Shown: piece by piece, positions 8,239 through 19,345 of the stretch | How the letters are laid out: every line of letters starts with the position of its first letter | Position numbering within the stretch: position 1 is the first letter of the stretch | Source: Deltaproteobacteria bacterium | GTDB lineage: Bacteria; Myxococcota_A; UBA9160; SZUA-336 | Direction: 5' to 3' | DNA length: 63,236 bases | Assembly: GCA_016875225.1 (NCBI GenBank) | Contig: VGRW01000013.1 | Coordinates: 1 to 63,236, forward strand | Made by a program: the position numbers and the translations under genes | The notes under the pieces: model-generated | Database searches by the model: none | Seen by the model: only the letters and a program-made list of their open reading frames with translations | Told to the model about the DNA's origin: nothing

Positions 8239-9018
8239 CTAGCGGCCGCGGAATGTGGGCTTGCGCTTCTCGAGGAAGGCGCGCACGCCCTCCTTCGTGT
8301 CCTCGCTCACCAGGTTCACGCTCTGCGCGGCGGCCTCGGCGTCGAGCGCCTCCGAGAGCCCGATCCCGAACGAGTTCGAGAGCAGCCTCTTCGAGAGCTG
8401 CAGCGCGAGCGGCGCGCTGGCCGAGAGCCGCTCGGCCCAGTCCGCCACGAAGGCGTCGAGCTCGGCGTCGGGCACGACGCGGTTCACAAGGCCCATGCGC
8501 TCGGCCTCGCGCGCGGAGAGGATGTCGGCGAAGAACGCCAGCTCCTTCGCCTTGTGCATGCCGACCAGGCGCGGCAGGAGCCAGCTGCCGCCGAAGTCGA
8601 GCGAGAGCCCGCGGCGGGCGAAGATCTCGGAGAAGCGCGCGCTCTCGCCGGCCACGACCAGATCGCAGCCGAGCGCCAGGTTCATGCCCGCGCCGACCGC
8701 GTCGCCGTTCACCTTCGCGATCGTCGGCTTGCCGAGCTCGTGCAGCGCGATCGCGGCGGCGTTCACCGGGACCATCGCGTGAAGCGGGTGCGCCTGCGCG
8801 TTCGAAGCCGCCACCCCGCCCAGGTCCGCGCCCGCGCAGAACGCGCCGCCCGCGCCCGTGATCACCAGCACGCGATCGCTGGGGTTCGTCGAGACCTCGT
8901 GCAGCAGGCGCCGCAGCTCGTCCCACATTCCCGGCCCGAACGCGTTCTTCCGCTGCGGGCGATTCAGCGTCAGGGTGGCGACGCCGTTCGGACCGCGTTC
9001 GAGGAGGATGTCGCTCAA
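8239..9018 (-). CDS. enoyl-CoA hydratase/isomerase (crotonase) family protein
   Basis: This 259-residue crotonase is first in the minus-strand operon. It has FCAGADLGG and NGDAVGAGMNLALGCDLV for the CoA oxyanion hole. The active-site segment FSEIFARRGLSLDFGGSWLLPRLVG keeps a first-position Glu but has Asp where hydratases usually have the second Glu. This is often seen in PaaG-like or isomerase-type members. The C-terminus VRAFLEKRKPTFRGR is typical. It is followed after 20 bases by the crotonase-TIGR03084 fusion. Confidence 0.88.
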   Translation of the reverse strand: MSDILLERGPNGVATLTLNRPQRKNAFGPGMWDELRRLLHEVSTNPSDRVLVITGAGGAFCAGADLGGVAASNAQAHPLHAMVPVNAAAIALHELGKPTIAKVNGDAVGAGMNLALGCDLVVAGESARFSEIFARRGLSLDFGGSWLLPRLVGMHKAKELAFFADILSAREAERMGLVNRVVPDAELDAFVADWAERLSASAPLALQLSKRLLSNSFGIGLSEALDAEAAAQSVNLVSEDTKEGVRAFLEKRKPTFRGR

Positions 9019-9040
9019 CTGGGGGCACTCCCGCCGGCAC

Positions 9041-9068
9041 GGGTAATTCGGATTGCCTCACGTTACCC
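9041..9068. promoter_or_regulatory. inverted repeat in the divergent control region of the acyl-CoA gene clusters
   Basis: In the 94-base gap between the divergent crotonase and carboxylase genes, GGGTAA (9041-9046) and TTACCC (9063-9068) form perfect 6-base arms 16 bases apart. This is the only clear dyad in the gap. It could be an operator for the TetR protein encoded at the end of the rightward operon, controlling both arms. No strong promoter boxes could be fixed around it. Confidence 0.35.
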
Positions 9069-9112
9069 CGCGTGTTAAGTGTTCGTCAATTCGCAACGAA
9101 CCCGGAGCGACC

Positions 9113-10776
9113 ATGCCGCTGCCCACCTTACTCGCGCCGCCCCTGCGATCGACCCTCGACCCGCGCTCGGAGTCCTACGCCGAGAACCGCGCCGCGATGC
9201 TCGCGAAGCTGGCTGAGATCGACCTCCTGCTCGACGAGGCCGAAGCCGGCGGCGGCGCGTACCACCACGAGCGTCTGGCCAAGCGCGGCAAGCTCCCGGT
9301 GCGCGAGCGCATAGCGCTTGCGCTCGATCCCGACAGCCCGTTCCTCGAGATCAGCCCGCTTGCCGCGTACAACTCCTCGTACACGATCGGCGGCGGCGCG
9401 GTGCTCGGGATCGGGATCATCGCGGGCGTGGAGTGCGTGATCTTCGCCAACGACCCGACCGTGCTCGGCGGCGCGCTCACGCCGTACGTCTCGAAGAAGT
9501 GGATGCGCGCGCTCGAGATCTCGCGCGAGAACCGCATGCCGTACGTGAGCTTCGTCGAGTCGGCCGGCGCCGACCTGCGCATGCAGAGCGCCACGCGCAG
9601 CAAGGACGACAGCGGCAGCACCGCGGCCGGCGCGCGCGTCGACCACTTCGCCGAGACCGGCCGCTTCTTCTACGAGATGATCGAGCTGTCCAAGCTCGAG
9701 ATCCCGACGGTGTGCGTGGTGTTCGGATCGTCGACGGCGGGCGGCGCGTACCAGCCGGGAATGTCGGACTACAACATCGTGATCAAGGAGCAGTCGAAGA
9801 TCTTCCTGGCCGGCCCGCCGCTGGTGAAGATGGCGACCGGCGAGGAGAGCGACGACGAGTCGCTGGGCGGCGCGCAGATGCACGCGGAGGTCTCCGGCCT
9901 GGCCGAGTACTTCGCCGAGGACGAGCGCGACGCGCTGCGGCTGTGTCGCGAGGTGGTGTCGCACCTGAACTGGCGCAAGCCCGGCCCGCCGCCAAGTCTT
10001 CGCGCCGACCCGCCGCTGCTCGACCCCGAGGAGCTGCTGGGCCTGGTGAGCCCGGACCTGCGAAGGCCGGTCGACGTGCGCGACCTGATCGGCCGCGTCG
10101 TCGACGGCTCGCGCTTCGAGGAGTTCAAGCCGCGCTACGGCAGCACGCTGGTCTGCGGCTGGGCGAGCGTGCACGGCTACCCGGTCGGAATCCTCGGCAA
10201 CAACGGCGTGCTCGACCCGCAGTCCGCCGAGAAGGCCGCGCACTTCGTGCAGCTCTGCAATCAGATCGACACGCCGCTCTTGTTCCTGCAGAACCTGACC
10301 GGCTTCGTGGTCGGGCGCGACTTCGAGCGCGCGGGGATCATCAAGAAGGGCTCGCAGATGATCAACGCGGTCACCAACTCGACGGTGCCGCACATCACGC
10401 TGATCTTCGGCAACTCCTACGGCGCCGGCACCTACGCCATGTCGGGCCGCGCGTTCAACAACCGCTTCACGTTCATCTGGCCCAGCGCCAAGATCGCCGT
10501 GATGGGCGGCAAGCAGATCGCCGGCGTCATGTCGATCGTGCGCCGCGGCCAGGCCGCGCGCAAAGGCGAGCCCTTCGACGAAGAGGCCGACGCGAAGATC
10601 GTGGCCGCGGTCGAAGCCGCGCAGGATCGCGGCTCGGTCGCGCTCGAGGCGTCGGGCGCGATCAGCGACGACGGAATCATCGACCCGCGCGACACGCGCA
10701 CGGTGCTCGGTATCTGCCTCTCGGCCGTTCGCAACGCGCCCGTCGAGGGCGCCGCCGGCTACGGAGTGTTCCGACT

Positions 10777-10780
<4 letters not shown>
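9113..10780 (+). CDS. acyl-CoA carboxylase, carboxyltransferase (beta) subunit
   Basis: This 555-residue crotonase-fold carboxyltransferase starts at an ATG with GGAG 6 bases upstream. Landmarks are ERLAKRGKLPVRERIALALD at the N-terminus, the first acyl-CoA loop ESAGADLRMQ, SSTAGGAYQPGMSDYNI, and the C-terminal half with NNGVLDPQSAEKAAHFVQL and the glycine loop FGNSYGAGTYAMSGRAF. It transfers carboxyl from biotin to an acyl-CoA. With the alpha subunit, an AtuA homologue and crotonases beside it, a methylcrotonyl- or geranyl-CoA-type substrate is plausible but not provable here. The stop overlaps the alpha-subunit start (GTGA). Confidence 0.9.
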
Positions 10781-12731
<1,951 letters not shown>

Positions 12732-12732
<1 letters not shown>

Positions 12733-14486
12733 TGGCAGAGCCGATCCGCATCGCGAACTGCTCGGGCTTCTTCGGCGACCGGCTGTCGGCCGCGCGCGAG
12801 ATGGTCGAGGGCGGACCCATCCACGTGCTGACCGGCGACTGGCTCGCCGAGCTCACCATGCTGATCCTGGCGCGCACGCGCGCGAAGCGCCCCGGCGGCG
12901 GCTACGCGTACACGTTCGTGAAGCAGATGGAGCAGGTGATGGGCACCTGCCTCGACAAGGGAATCAAAGTGGTGTCGAACGCCGGCGGCCTCGATCCCGA
13001 GGGCTGCGCCGATGCGGTGGCCGAGGTCGCGAAGAAGCTGGGGCTTCACCCCAAGATCGCCTTCGTGCGCGGCGACGACCTGATGCCGCGCATCCAGGAG
13101 CTGATCGCCGCCGACCAGCTGCGCAATTTCGAGACCGGCGAGCCGATCAAGGAGGCGCGCTTCCTCACCGCCAACGCCTACTTCGGCTGCTGGGGCATCG
13201 TCGACGCGCTGCAGCGCGGCGCGGACATCGTGATCACCGGCCGCATCACCGACGCCGCGCTGGTCTGCGGGCCCGCGGCCTGGCACCACGGCTGGTCGCG
13301 CACCGACTGGGACGCGCTCGCCGGCGGCGTGGTGGCCGGCCACGTGATCGAGTGCAGCACGCAGGCGACCGGCGGCAACTACTCGTTCTTCACCGAGGTT
13401 CCGGGCCTGGAGCGCGCGGGCTTTCCCTGGGCAGAAGTGGCCGCCGACGGCTCGTCGCTGATCGGCAAGCACGACGGCACCGGCGGCGAGGTTTCGATCG
13501 GCACCGTGACCTCGCAGCTCCTGTACGAGATCGGCGGCCCGCGCTACCTGGGCCCCGACGTCACCACGCGCTTCGACACGATCCTGCTCGACCAGGTCGC
13601 GCGCGACCGCGTGCGCATCCACGGCACGAAGGGCGAGCCGCCCCCGCCGACGCTGAAGGTCTGCCTGAACCGCGCGGGCGGCTTCCGCAACGACCTGAAC
13701 GTGTGTCTGGTCGGGCTCGACGTCGAGGCGAAGGCGCGGCTGGTCGAGGAGGCGTTCTGGACCGCCTGCCCGTACCGGCCGAGTGACTTCGCGCAGGTGA
13801 CTACGCGCGTGGTGCGCACCGACAAGCCGGACCCGGAGACGAACGAGCAGGCCGTGGCCATGCTGCGCATCAGCGTGAAGGATCCGGACCCGAACAAAGT
13901 CGGGCGCGCGTTCTCGAACGCGCTGATGGAGACGGCGCTCGCCACCATTCCGGGATTCTTCGGCGTGGGCGGCGGGCCCGGCGAGGGCCACCCGTTCGGC
14001 GTGTACGAGCCGGCGATGATTCCCGCCGCGGCCGCGAACCAGGAAGTGGTGATTCTCGGCGGCTCGACGCACACCGTGTCGTCGGTGATCCCGGGCGCGA
14101 CGGTCCGCGTCGAGGGTCGCGAAGGCCCCAAGGCGCAGATTCCCGTCGGTCGCACGGTGCGCGCTCCGCTCGGCCGCGTCTTCGGCAGCCGCTCCGGCGA
14201 CAAGGGCAGCAACGCGAATCTCGGCGTGTTCGCGCGCAGCGACGCCGCGTGGACGTGGCTCGACGAGAACCTGACCACCGAGAAGCTGCGCGCGCTTCTG
14301 CCGGAAGTCGCGGAGCTTCCGGTCGAGCGCCATCGCCTGCCCGCGATCCGCTCGCTGAACTTCGTGATCCACGGGCTGCTCGAGGAGGGCGTCGCGGCGT
14401 CGACGCGGCAGGACCCGCAGGCCAAGAGCCTGGGTGAATGGCTCCGCGCGCGCGTGGTCGATCTGCCGGAGGCGCTGCTGTCTTGA
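12732..14486 (+). CDS. AtuA-family protein (DUF1446), acyclic terpene utilisation type
   Basis: This 584-residue protein is coupled to the carboxylase by a TGATG overlap, with GGAGG upstream of its ATG. It shows the AtuA-family opening IANCSGFFGDRLSAAREM and TGDWLAELTMLILARTRAK. Other family segments are VVSNAGGLDPEGCAD, ITGRITDAALVCGPAAWH, ECSTQATGGNYSFF and GSRSGDKGSNANLGVFAR. In Pseudomonas, atuA lies with geranyl-CoA carboxylase genes and is needed for citronellol/geranylate growth, but its reaction is unknown. The same linkage here supports a role in degrading a branched or terpenoid acyl-CoA. Confidence 0.88.
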
Positions 14487-15190
14487 TGGGCGCGCGACCC
14501 GAGCGGCTGGCGCAGATCCCGCTTCCGGGTCTGCGCCCGCCCAAGCCGCTTCTCGACCCCGAGGTCGAGCGCAGACTCACGCCGCGCCAGCTCGAGCTGC
14601 TCGACGCGCTCGACGATCTGGTCGTGAGCGGCGGGCTCGCCGAGCTCACCATGGCGGAGATCGCCACGCGCACGAACTGTTCGCTGCGCACGCTGTACGG
14701 AATCGCGCAGAGCAAAGAGGAGCTCGTGCTCGCCGTCGTCGACCGGCGCCTGCACGGGATCGGCCGGCGCGCGATCGCGTCGCTCGACCCGTCGCTCCCG
14801 CCGATGGACGCGCTGCTCGCCTACATGCGCGCGGTGAGCGAGGCGATCGACCCGGAGCGCAACGCGCTCTCGCGCGAGTTCGCCGACCTGCCCGGCGGCC
14901 AGCGCATGCTCGACGCGCACGAGCGCTACGTCGCCGCCGTCCTGCAGTGCCTGCTCGACCGCGCCGTCGCCGAAGGCCAGATCGCCGCGTGCGACACCGC
15001 CTCGGTCGCGCACCTGCTCGGCGGCCTCGGCCGCGAGTTCGCACGCCGCGAAGCCGCCGGCGCGTCGCGCGCCTCCTCGCGAACGACGGTGAAGGAGCTC
15101 GCCGACATCATCCTGCGCGGGCTGGTCGTGCGCCCGAGCGCCGACGCGCGCACACCGCGGCGGAGTCGGAGCCGAGTCAGGCGGCGCTGA
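14486..15190 (+). CDS. TetR/AcrR-family transcriptional regulator
   Basis: The 234-residue protein starts at an ATG that shares a base with the AtuA stop. The N-terminal helix-turn-helix is readable: LTMAEIATRTNCSLRTLYGIAQSKEELV. The C-terminal ligand domain is followed by a basic tail (RTPRRSRSRVRRR). As the last gene of the carboxylase operon it is a likely ligand-responsive repressor of that operon, and possibly of the divergent crotonase arm, binding in the 9019-9112 gap. An unusually long N-terminal arm (about 35 residues) precedes the DNA-binding domain. Confidence 0.85.
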   Translation: MGARPERLAQIPLPGLRPPKPLLDPEVERRLTPRQLELLDALDDLVVSGGLAELTMAEIATRTNCSLRTLYGIAQSKEELVLAVVDRRLHGIGRRAIASLDPSLPPMDALLAYMRAVSEAIDPERNALSREFADLPGGQRMLDAHERYVAAVLQCLLDRAVAEGQIAACDTASVAHLLGGLGREFARREAAGASRASSRTTVKELADIILRGLVVRPSADARTPRRSRSRVRRR

Positions 15191-15315
15191 GCGCCACCGC
15201 GGCGGCTCGGCCCCGCGAAGCGACCCGACGGCTTGACGCGCGCGGGGGGAGCGGCTCGATCGTCCCGAGGACGCCTCGCCCCCCCCCCACACCCGCTCCC
15301 CTCCCGCCCATCCGC

Positions 15316-15537
15316 GTGTCGCGTCTCGACTTCGCGAGCGAGATCAGCTTGGTGTTCCCGCGCCACGCGGACGCCGAGCAGGGTCGCATCTCCATCCTCG
15401 CGCCCGTTGGAACCGCTCTGCTCGGCCTGGCGGTAGGTGCGACGATCGAATGGCCCATCCCCGACGGACGCACCCGGCGGCTGCGCGTGCTGGCGATCGA
15501 GTATCAGCCCGAAGCCGCCAGCGACACGCACCTTTAG
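15316..15537 (+). CDS. Rnk/GreA-GreB C-terminal domain, N-terminally truncated
   Basis: About 73 residues from a GTG match the C-terminal domain of Rnk-type regulators and GreA/GreB: SLVFPRHADAEQGRISILAP, then GTALLGLAVGATIEWPIPDG and RRLRVLAIEYQPEA. The N-terminal coiled-coil half of Rnk is absent. Upstream in the same frame is only low-complexity sequence, including a run of ten C at 15279-15288. I see no N-terminal half in the other frames. It may be a small stand-alone domain protein or a gene remnant. Confidence 0.5.
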   Translation: MSRLDFASEISLVFPRHADAEQGRISILAPVGTALLGLAVGATIEWPIPDGRTRRLRVLAIEYQPEAASDTHL

Positions 15538-15639
15538 AGCTCGGGAAAGGGCGCGCGGTACTGGCCGGTCTCGCCTGCAGTAACGCGGTAGGACGACGGT
15601 CCCGTTGCCCGGGCTGTGGTCCTCGGGCAGAGTGAATGC

Positions 15640-15843
15640 GTGGATCGCTTCGACGCGCCTTCGAAGGAGCAGCTCGAGATCTACCGGCGCATGACGCCGG
15701 CGCAGCGCTGGCAAGAGGCTCGCCGGCTCTACTGGACGCTCCGCCGCCACAAGGCAGCGTTCCTGCACCAGCAGCACCCCGACTGGACGGAAGCGGCGGT
15801 CGCGGCCGCCGTGCGGCGAAGCTTCCTGCATGCCCGAAGCTGA
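15640..15843 (+). CDS. small protein paired with a nucleotidyltransferase
   Basis: A 67-residue protein from GTG 15640 (an in-frame GTG at 15616 is also possible) is charged and helical: EQLEIYRRMTPAQRWQEARR, then LYWTLRRHKAAFLHQQHPDW. Its end overlaps the nucleotidyltransferase start by 14 bases, so the two are translated together. Short helical partners of this kind recur beside AbiEii/MNT-like nucleotidyltransferases. An antitoxin or adaptor role is possible, but nothing in the sequence proves it. Confidence 0.55.
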   Translation: MDRFDAPSKEQLEIYRRMTPAQRWQEARRLYWTLRRHKAAFLHQQHPDWTEAAVAAAVRRSFLHARS

Positions 15844-16396
15844 TCTGATCGAGCTTTTCGCGAAGCCGCTGGCCGAGCTCGGCATCCCCTATCTCATCAC
15901 CGGTAGCGTAGCGGCGACCCTCTACGGCGAGCCGCGCGCCACGCATGACATCGATCTGGTGGTGACACTTCGCAGTCAGGACGCGGGTCGGATCGAGCGC
16001 GCCTTCCCGGCCTCGCGCTTCTACGTGCCGCCTGAAGAAGTGATCGAGCTCGAGGCGCGCCGCTCGGAGCGCGGGCACTTCAACATCATCCATACCGAGA
16101 GCGGCCTGAAGGCCGATGTCTTCCTGGCCGGCAGGGACGCGCTCCACGCTTGGGCCTTCGAGAACGCCCGCAGCTACGCGATCAGCGGATTTCGTGCCTC
16201 CGTCGCGCCGCCGGAGTATGTGATCGTGCGCAAGCTCGAGTTCTACCGTGAGGGTCGCTCCGAGAAGCACTTGCGCGACATCCGCTCCATGCTCGCCGTC
16301 TCCGGCGCCGAGCTGGACCGGGAGGCACTTCTCGATTGGATCCGGCGCCGCAATCTCGGCGCCGAGTGGGCCGAGGCCGAGCGCGGAGTCGAGTGA
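15830..16396 (+). CDS. nucleotidyltransferase-fold protein (AbiEii/DUF6036-like)
   Basis: This 188-residue protein has the nucleotidyltransferase signature GSVAATLYGEPRATHDIDLVV, in which GS and DID supply the nucleotide- and metal-binding positions. A later acidic residue lies in KADVFLAGRDA. Members include the toxins of AbiE-type systems and relatives of unknown function. Overlap with the preceding small gene suggests a two-gene unit of the toxin-antitoxin or HEPN/MNT kind. Toxicity is inference only. Confidence 0.7.
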   Translation: MPEADLIELFAKPLAELGIPYLITGSVAATLYGEPRATHDIDLVVTLRSQDAGRIERAFPASRFYVPPEEVIELEARRSERGHFNIIHTESGLKADVFLAGRDALHAWAFENARSYAISGFRASVAPPEYVIVRKLEFYREGRSEKHLRDIRSMLAVSGAELDREALLDWIRRRNLGAEWAEAERGVE

Positions 16397-16479
16397 GCAC
16401 CTCGCGCTCGAGCAGCGCCCGCGCGGGTCGTCCGGGTTGGCATGAATCGCGGGTTCACAGCCAGCCGGTACGCGGGATC

Positions 16480-17260
16480 CTCTGCGCGACGAAGCACACG
16501 CTCTTTTCCGTCGCCCTCGCCTTCGCGCTCTCCGGCTGTCTCGAGGCCGCTCCGCCCGCACCCGCGGCTCCGCCCGGCGAGCCGCTCTCGCTGGCAGACG
16601 GCGTGACGCGCACCGATCTGCGCTTCGCCTGTGAGGACGCCGAGTGCGCGGGCTGGCTCTTCATGCCGGCGGGTGCGGAGCGCGCGCCCGCGGTGGTGAT
16701 GGCGCACGGATTCGCGGGCACGCGCGACGTGGCGCTGCCGTACTTCGCCGAGCGCTTCGCGCGCGTGGGCATCGCGGCGTTCGTGTTCGACTACCGCGGC
16801 TTCGGCGCCAGCGGCGGGACGCCGCGCCAGCTCGTCGATCCCTGGCGTCAGCTCGAGGATTGGCGCGCGGCGCTCGCGTTCGCGCGCACCCGCGCCGATC
16901 TCGACGGCTCACGCGTCGCGCTCCTCGGCAGCTCGCTGGGCGCCGGTCATGCGCTGATCACCGCCGCGGACGATGGCGCGGCGGTGGCCGTCGTCGCGCA
17001 GGTGCCGCTGGTCGACACGAGCGTCGAGGGCGAAGCGACGCTCTACGGTGTCGGCTGGCTCTTGCGCCTCTTGTTCAGCGGCTGGGCCGGAATGGCGCGC
17101 GCGGGCCTGGTCCGCGTTCGAGAAGCTCGTCACGCCCGACAGCACCTACGGAAACGCCGTGGTCGCGCACTCGGTGTTCACGTTCGACGACTACGATCCC
17201 GCGCCGCGCGCGGCCGCGCTGGCCGCGGAGTTCCTGGCCGCGGAGCTCGCCGCGCGCTAG
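16480..17260 (+). pseudogene. alpha/beta hydrolase lipoprotein, decayed
   Basis: The first part reads as a lipoprotein signal (LFSVALAFALSGC). A hydrolase follows with APAVVMAHGFAGTRD, DYRGFGASGGTPRQL and the nucleophile elbow LLGSSLGAGHAL. Near 17100 the frame shifts by +1 into WSAFEKLVTPDSTYGNAVVA and HSVFTFDDYDPA, then ends at TAG 17258-17260. Compared with the family's usual layout, a stretch before WSAFE is missing. A second missing part after DYDPA should carry the catalytic Asp and His. No ordinary start codon lies in frame just ahead of the signal peptide. The gene is almost certainly inactive. Confidence 0.7.
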
Positions 17261-17398
17261 CGCCGCATGGGAAACCCGCAGCCGTCGAGGGATGCCGAGG
17301 AACCCCTCCTGTCGCGACTACCCCGGCAGAGTCTCCCCGAGTTGGCCTACGCTCCGGGAATTCGCAGCGGCGGGGTTGGCGCGGGGAGGAAGACGACA

Positions 17399-17965
17399 GT
17401 GCGAGAGAGTCTCGAGCTAGCGCAGGCCGAGCAGTCGATCGTTCGCATCACGCGCGGTGCCTTCGAGGCCCACGGGGAGCTCGGCTACGTCGAAGCGCTC
17501 GGCGAAGACCTGCTGCTTCTGGCGCTGATCTCCGACGACATCTGGCTCAACGGCTTCGCTCTGGTTCGGATCGCGGACATCAGCGAGCTCGAGGCCCCTC
17601 ACGAGCATGCCGACTTCGTCGAGGAGGCGCTGCGCATTCGCGAGGAGTCGCCTCCGTCGGCGTCCGCGATATCACTCGAGGACATCGGCTCCGCGATTCG
17701 CACGGCGGGCCGGCTCTTCCCGCTCGTCGTGATCCACCGCGAAGAGGTCGAGCCGGAGACGTGCCGGATCGGCAGAGTTCAGAAGGTCACGAAGAACTCC
17801 CTCACGCTGCTCGAGATCGGGCCGGATGCCGAGTGGGAAGAGGAGCCTTCGAGCCTCCCGCTCGAAGAGATCACGCGCGTGGAGTTCGGCGGCGGGTACG
17901 AGGAAGCGCTCGCGCTCGTAGGCGGGCAGGGCCCCGACGTGCCGCATCTGAAGTCGGTGACGTAG
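17399..17965 (+). CDS. hypothetical protein, 188 residues
   Basis: It starts at a GTG with GGGGAGGA about 9 bases upstream. The protein is soluble and acidic, with no membrane helix and no signal peptide. A beta-rich first half includes SIVRITRGAFEAHGELGYVE and LLLLALISDDIWLNGFALVR. A second half has KVTKNSLTLLEIGPDAEWEE and EEITRVEFGGGYEEAL. The repeated pattern of short strands resembles an SH3/Sm-like or LysM-free barrel, but I recognise no family. It is followed by the promoter of the DUF4143 ATPase. Confidence 0.65.
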   Translation: MRESLELAQAEQSIVRITRGAFEAHGELGYVEALGEDLLLLALISDDIWLNGFALVRIADISELEAPHEHADFVEEALRIREESPPSASAISLEDIGSAIRTAGRLFPLVVIHREEVEPETCRIGRVQKVTKNSLTLLEIGPDAEWEEEPSSLPLEEITRVEFGGGYEEALALVGGQGPDVPHLKSVT

Positions 17966-17978
17966 CCCGCCTGCGGGG

Positions 17979-18014
17979 TTGACGTTCTCACATCGCTTCC
18001 GTAAAAATGGAAGC
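17979..18014 (+). promoter_or_regulatory. promoter with overlapping palindrome before the DUF4143 ATPase
   Basis: TTGACG (17979-17984) is followed after exactly 17 bases by TAAAAA (18002-18007), a reasonable sigma-70 promoter. A perfect hairpin/dyad, GCTTCC (17995-18000) and GGAAGC (18009-18014) with an 8-base AT-rich loop, covers the -10 element. It is therefore well placed as an operator. Initiation near 18014 would give an almost leaderless message for the ATG at 18019. Confidence 0.5.
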
Positions 18015-18018
18015 AATA

Positions 18019-19182
18019 ATGACGGCAGTCCCGAGATTCTTCCAGGATCCGGGCGGGAGCTTCTTCCTGTTCGGACCGCGCGGCACGGGGAAGTCGACCT
18101 GGCTGCGCGGCGCGTTCGAGGCGGCTCTCTGGCTCGACCTGCTCGAGCCGGACCTCGAGCGCGAGCTTTCGTCGCGGCCCGAGAGGCTGCGGCAGATGGT
18201 GGATGCAGCGGAGCCCGGCGCCGTGGTCGTCATCGACGAGGTTCAGCGCGCGCCGGAGGTGCTCACCGTCGTCCATCAGCTGATCGAGCAGCGTCGGCCG
18301 CGGCGGCGCTTCGTGCTGACCGGCTCGAGTGCGCGCAAGCTGAAGCGTACCGGGGTGGACCTGCTCGGTGGCCGGGCGCTGCGGCGCTCGCTGCACCCAT
18401 TCATGGCGGCAGAGCTCGGCTCGAAGTTCGACTTGCGGCGCGCGCTCATCGAGGGCCTCGTGCCGGGGATCTGGGCCGCCGACTCACCCGCACGCACGCT
18501 TCAGGCCTACGTGGCGCTCTACGTCCGCGAGGAGGTGAAGACGGAGGGCCTGGTCCGACAGCTCGGCGCCTTCAGTCGCTTTCTCGAAGCGCTCGCCTTC
18601 TCACATGCGAGCGCTCTGAATCTCTCGAGCGTCGCGCGCGAGTGTCAGGTGAGTCGAACTACGGCCGAGGGCTATCTCGGGGTGGTCGAGGATCTGCTGC
18701 TCGCCTACCGCGTTCCCGTTTTCACCCGACGCGCGAAGCGGATCCTGAGCCAGCATCCGAAGCTGTACTGGTTCGACACCGGAGTGTTTCGCTCGCTGCG
18801 CCCGGCCGGTCCGCTCGATCGTCCCGAAGAGATCGAGGGCGCCGCACTCGAAGGACTGGTCGCTCAGCATCTGCGCGCCTGGATCGACTACGGCGAGACG
18901 GACGTCACCCTCCATTTCTGGCGTACGAAGTCAGGCAACGAGGTCGACTTCGTGCTCTACGGAAGGGACGGCTTCTGGGCGCTCGAAGTCAAGAACACGA
19001 GCTCCGTCCGGCCCGAGGACTTGCGCGGCCTGCGCGCCTTCGCGGAGGACTACCCGGGGGCGAAGCGCGCGCTCCTCTATCGCGGCGCACGGCGACTCGA
19101 GGTCGAAGGCGTGGCGTGCATTCCCTGCGACGAGTTTCTGCGCGAGCTTCGCCCTGGAAGAGACCTGCTCACTTCCGCATGA
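18019..19182 (+). CDS. AAA-family ATPase with DUF4143
   Basis: This 387-residue protein runs from ATG 18019. ATG 18007 is also in frame but lies inside the -10 region. Near residue 20 is Walker A FLFGPRGTGKSTWL. Walker B VVVIDEVQRAPEVL and sensor motif RRFVLTGSSARKLKR follow. The C-terminal DUF4143 part has a winged helix (LSSVARECQVSRTTAEGYLG) and a restriction-endonuclease-like segment GNEVDFVL and ALEVKNTSS. Proteins of this family are common singletons of unresolved role, suspected in toxin-antitoxin or mobile-element biology. It stands alone here with its own promoter. Confidence 0.85.
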   Translation: MTAVPRFFQDPGGSFFLFGPRGTGKSTWLRGAFEAALWLDLLEPDLERELSSRPERLRQMVDAAEPGAVVVIDEVQRAPEVLTVVHQLIEQRRPRRRFVLTGSSARKLKRTGVDLLGGRALRRSLHPFMAAELGSKFDLRRALIEGLVPGIWAADSPARTLQAYVALYVREEVKTEGLVRQLGAFSRFLEALAFSHASALNLSSVARECQVSRTTAEGYLGVVEDLLLAYRVPVFTRRAKRILSQHPKLYWFDTGVFRSLRPAGPLDRPEEIEGAALEGLVAQHLRAWIDYGETDVTLHFWRTKSGNEVDFVLYGRDGFWALEVKNTSSVRPEDLRGLRAFAEDYPGAKRALLYRGARRLEVEGVACIPCDEFLRELRPGRDLLTSA

Positions 19183-19345
19183 TCCGCGCGAGACGCCCGA
19201 CCGTCGGCGCGGGCGGCCGCATTTCCGCTGATGAGGGACGCCTCAGGGCGCACGCCGAATCGAGTCCGGTGCAGAAGCGCTCTTCTCGGCCCGATCGCCG
19301 TCGAGGTGGCGGAGCGTGGCGGGTGCAATGCGCTCCGCACTGGCG

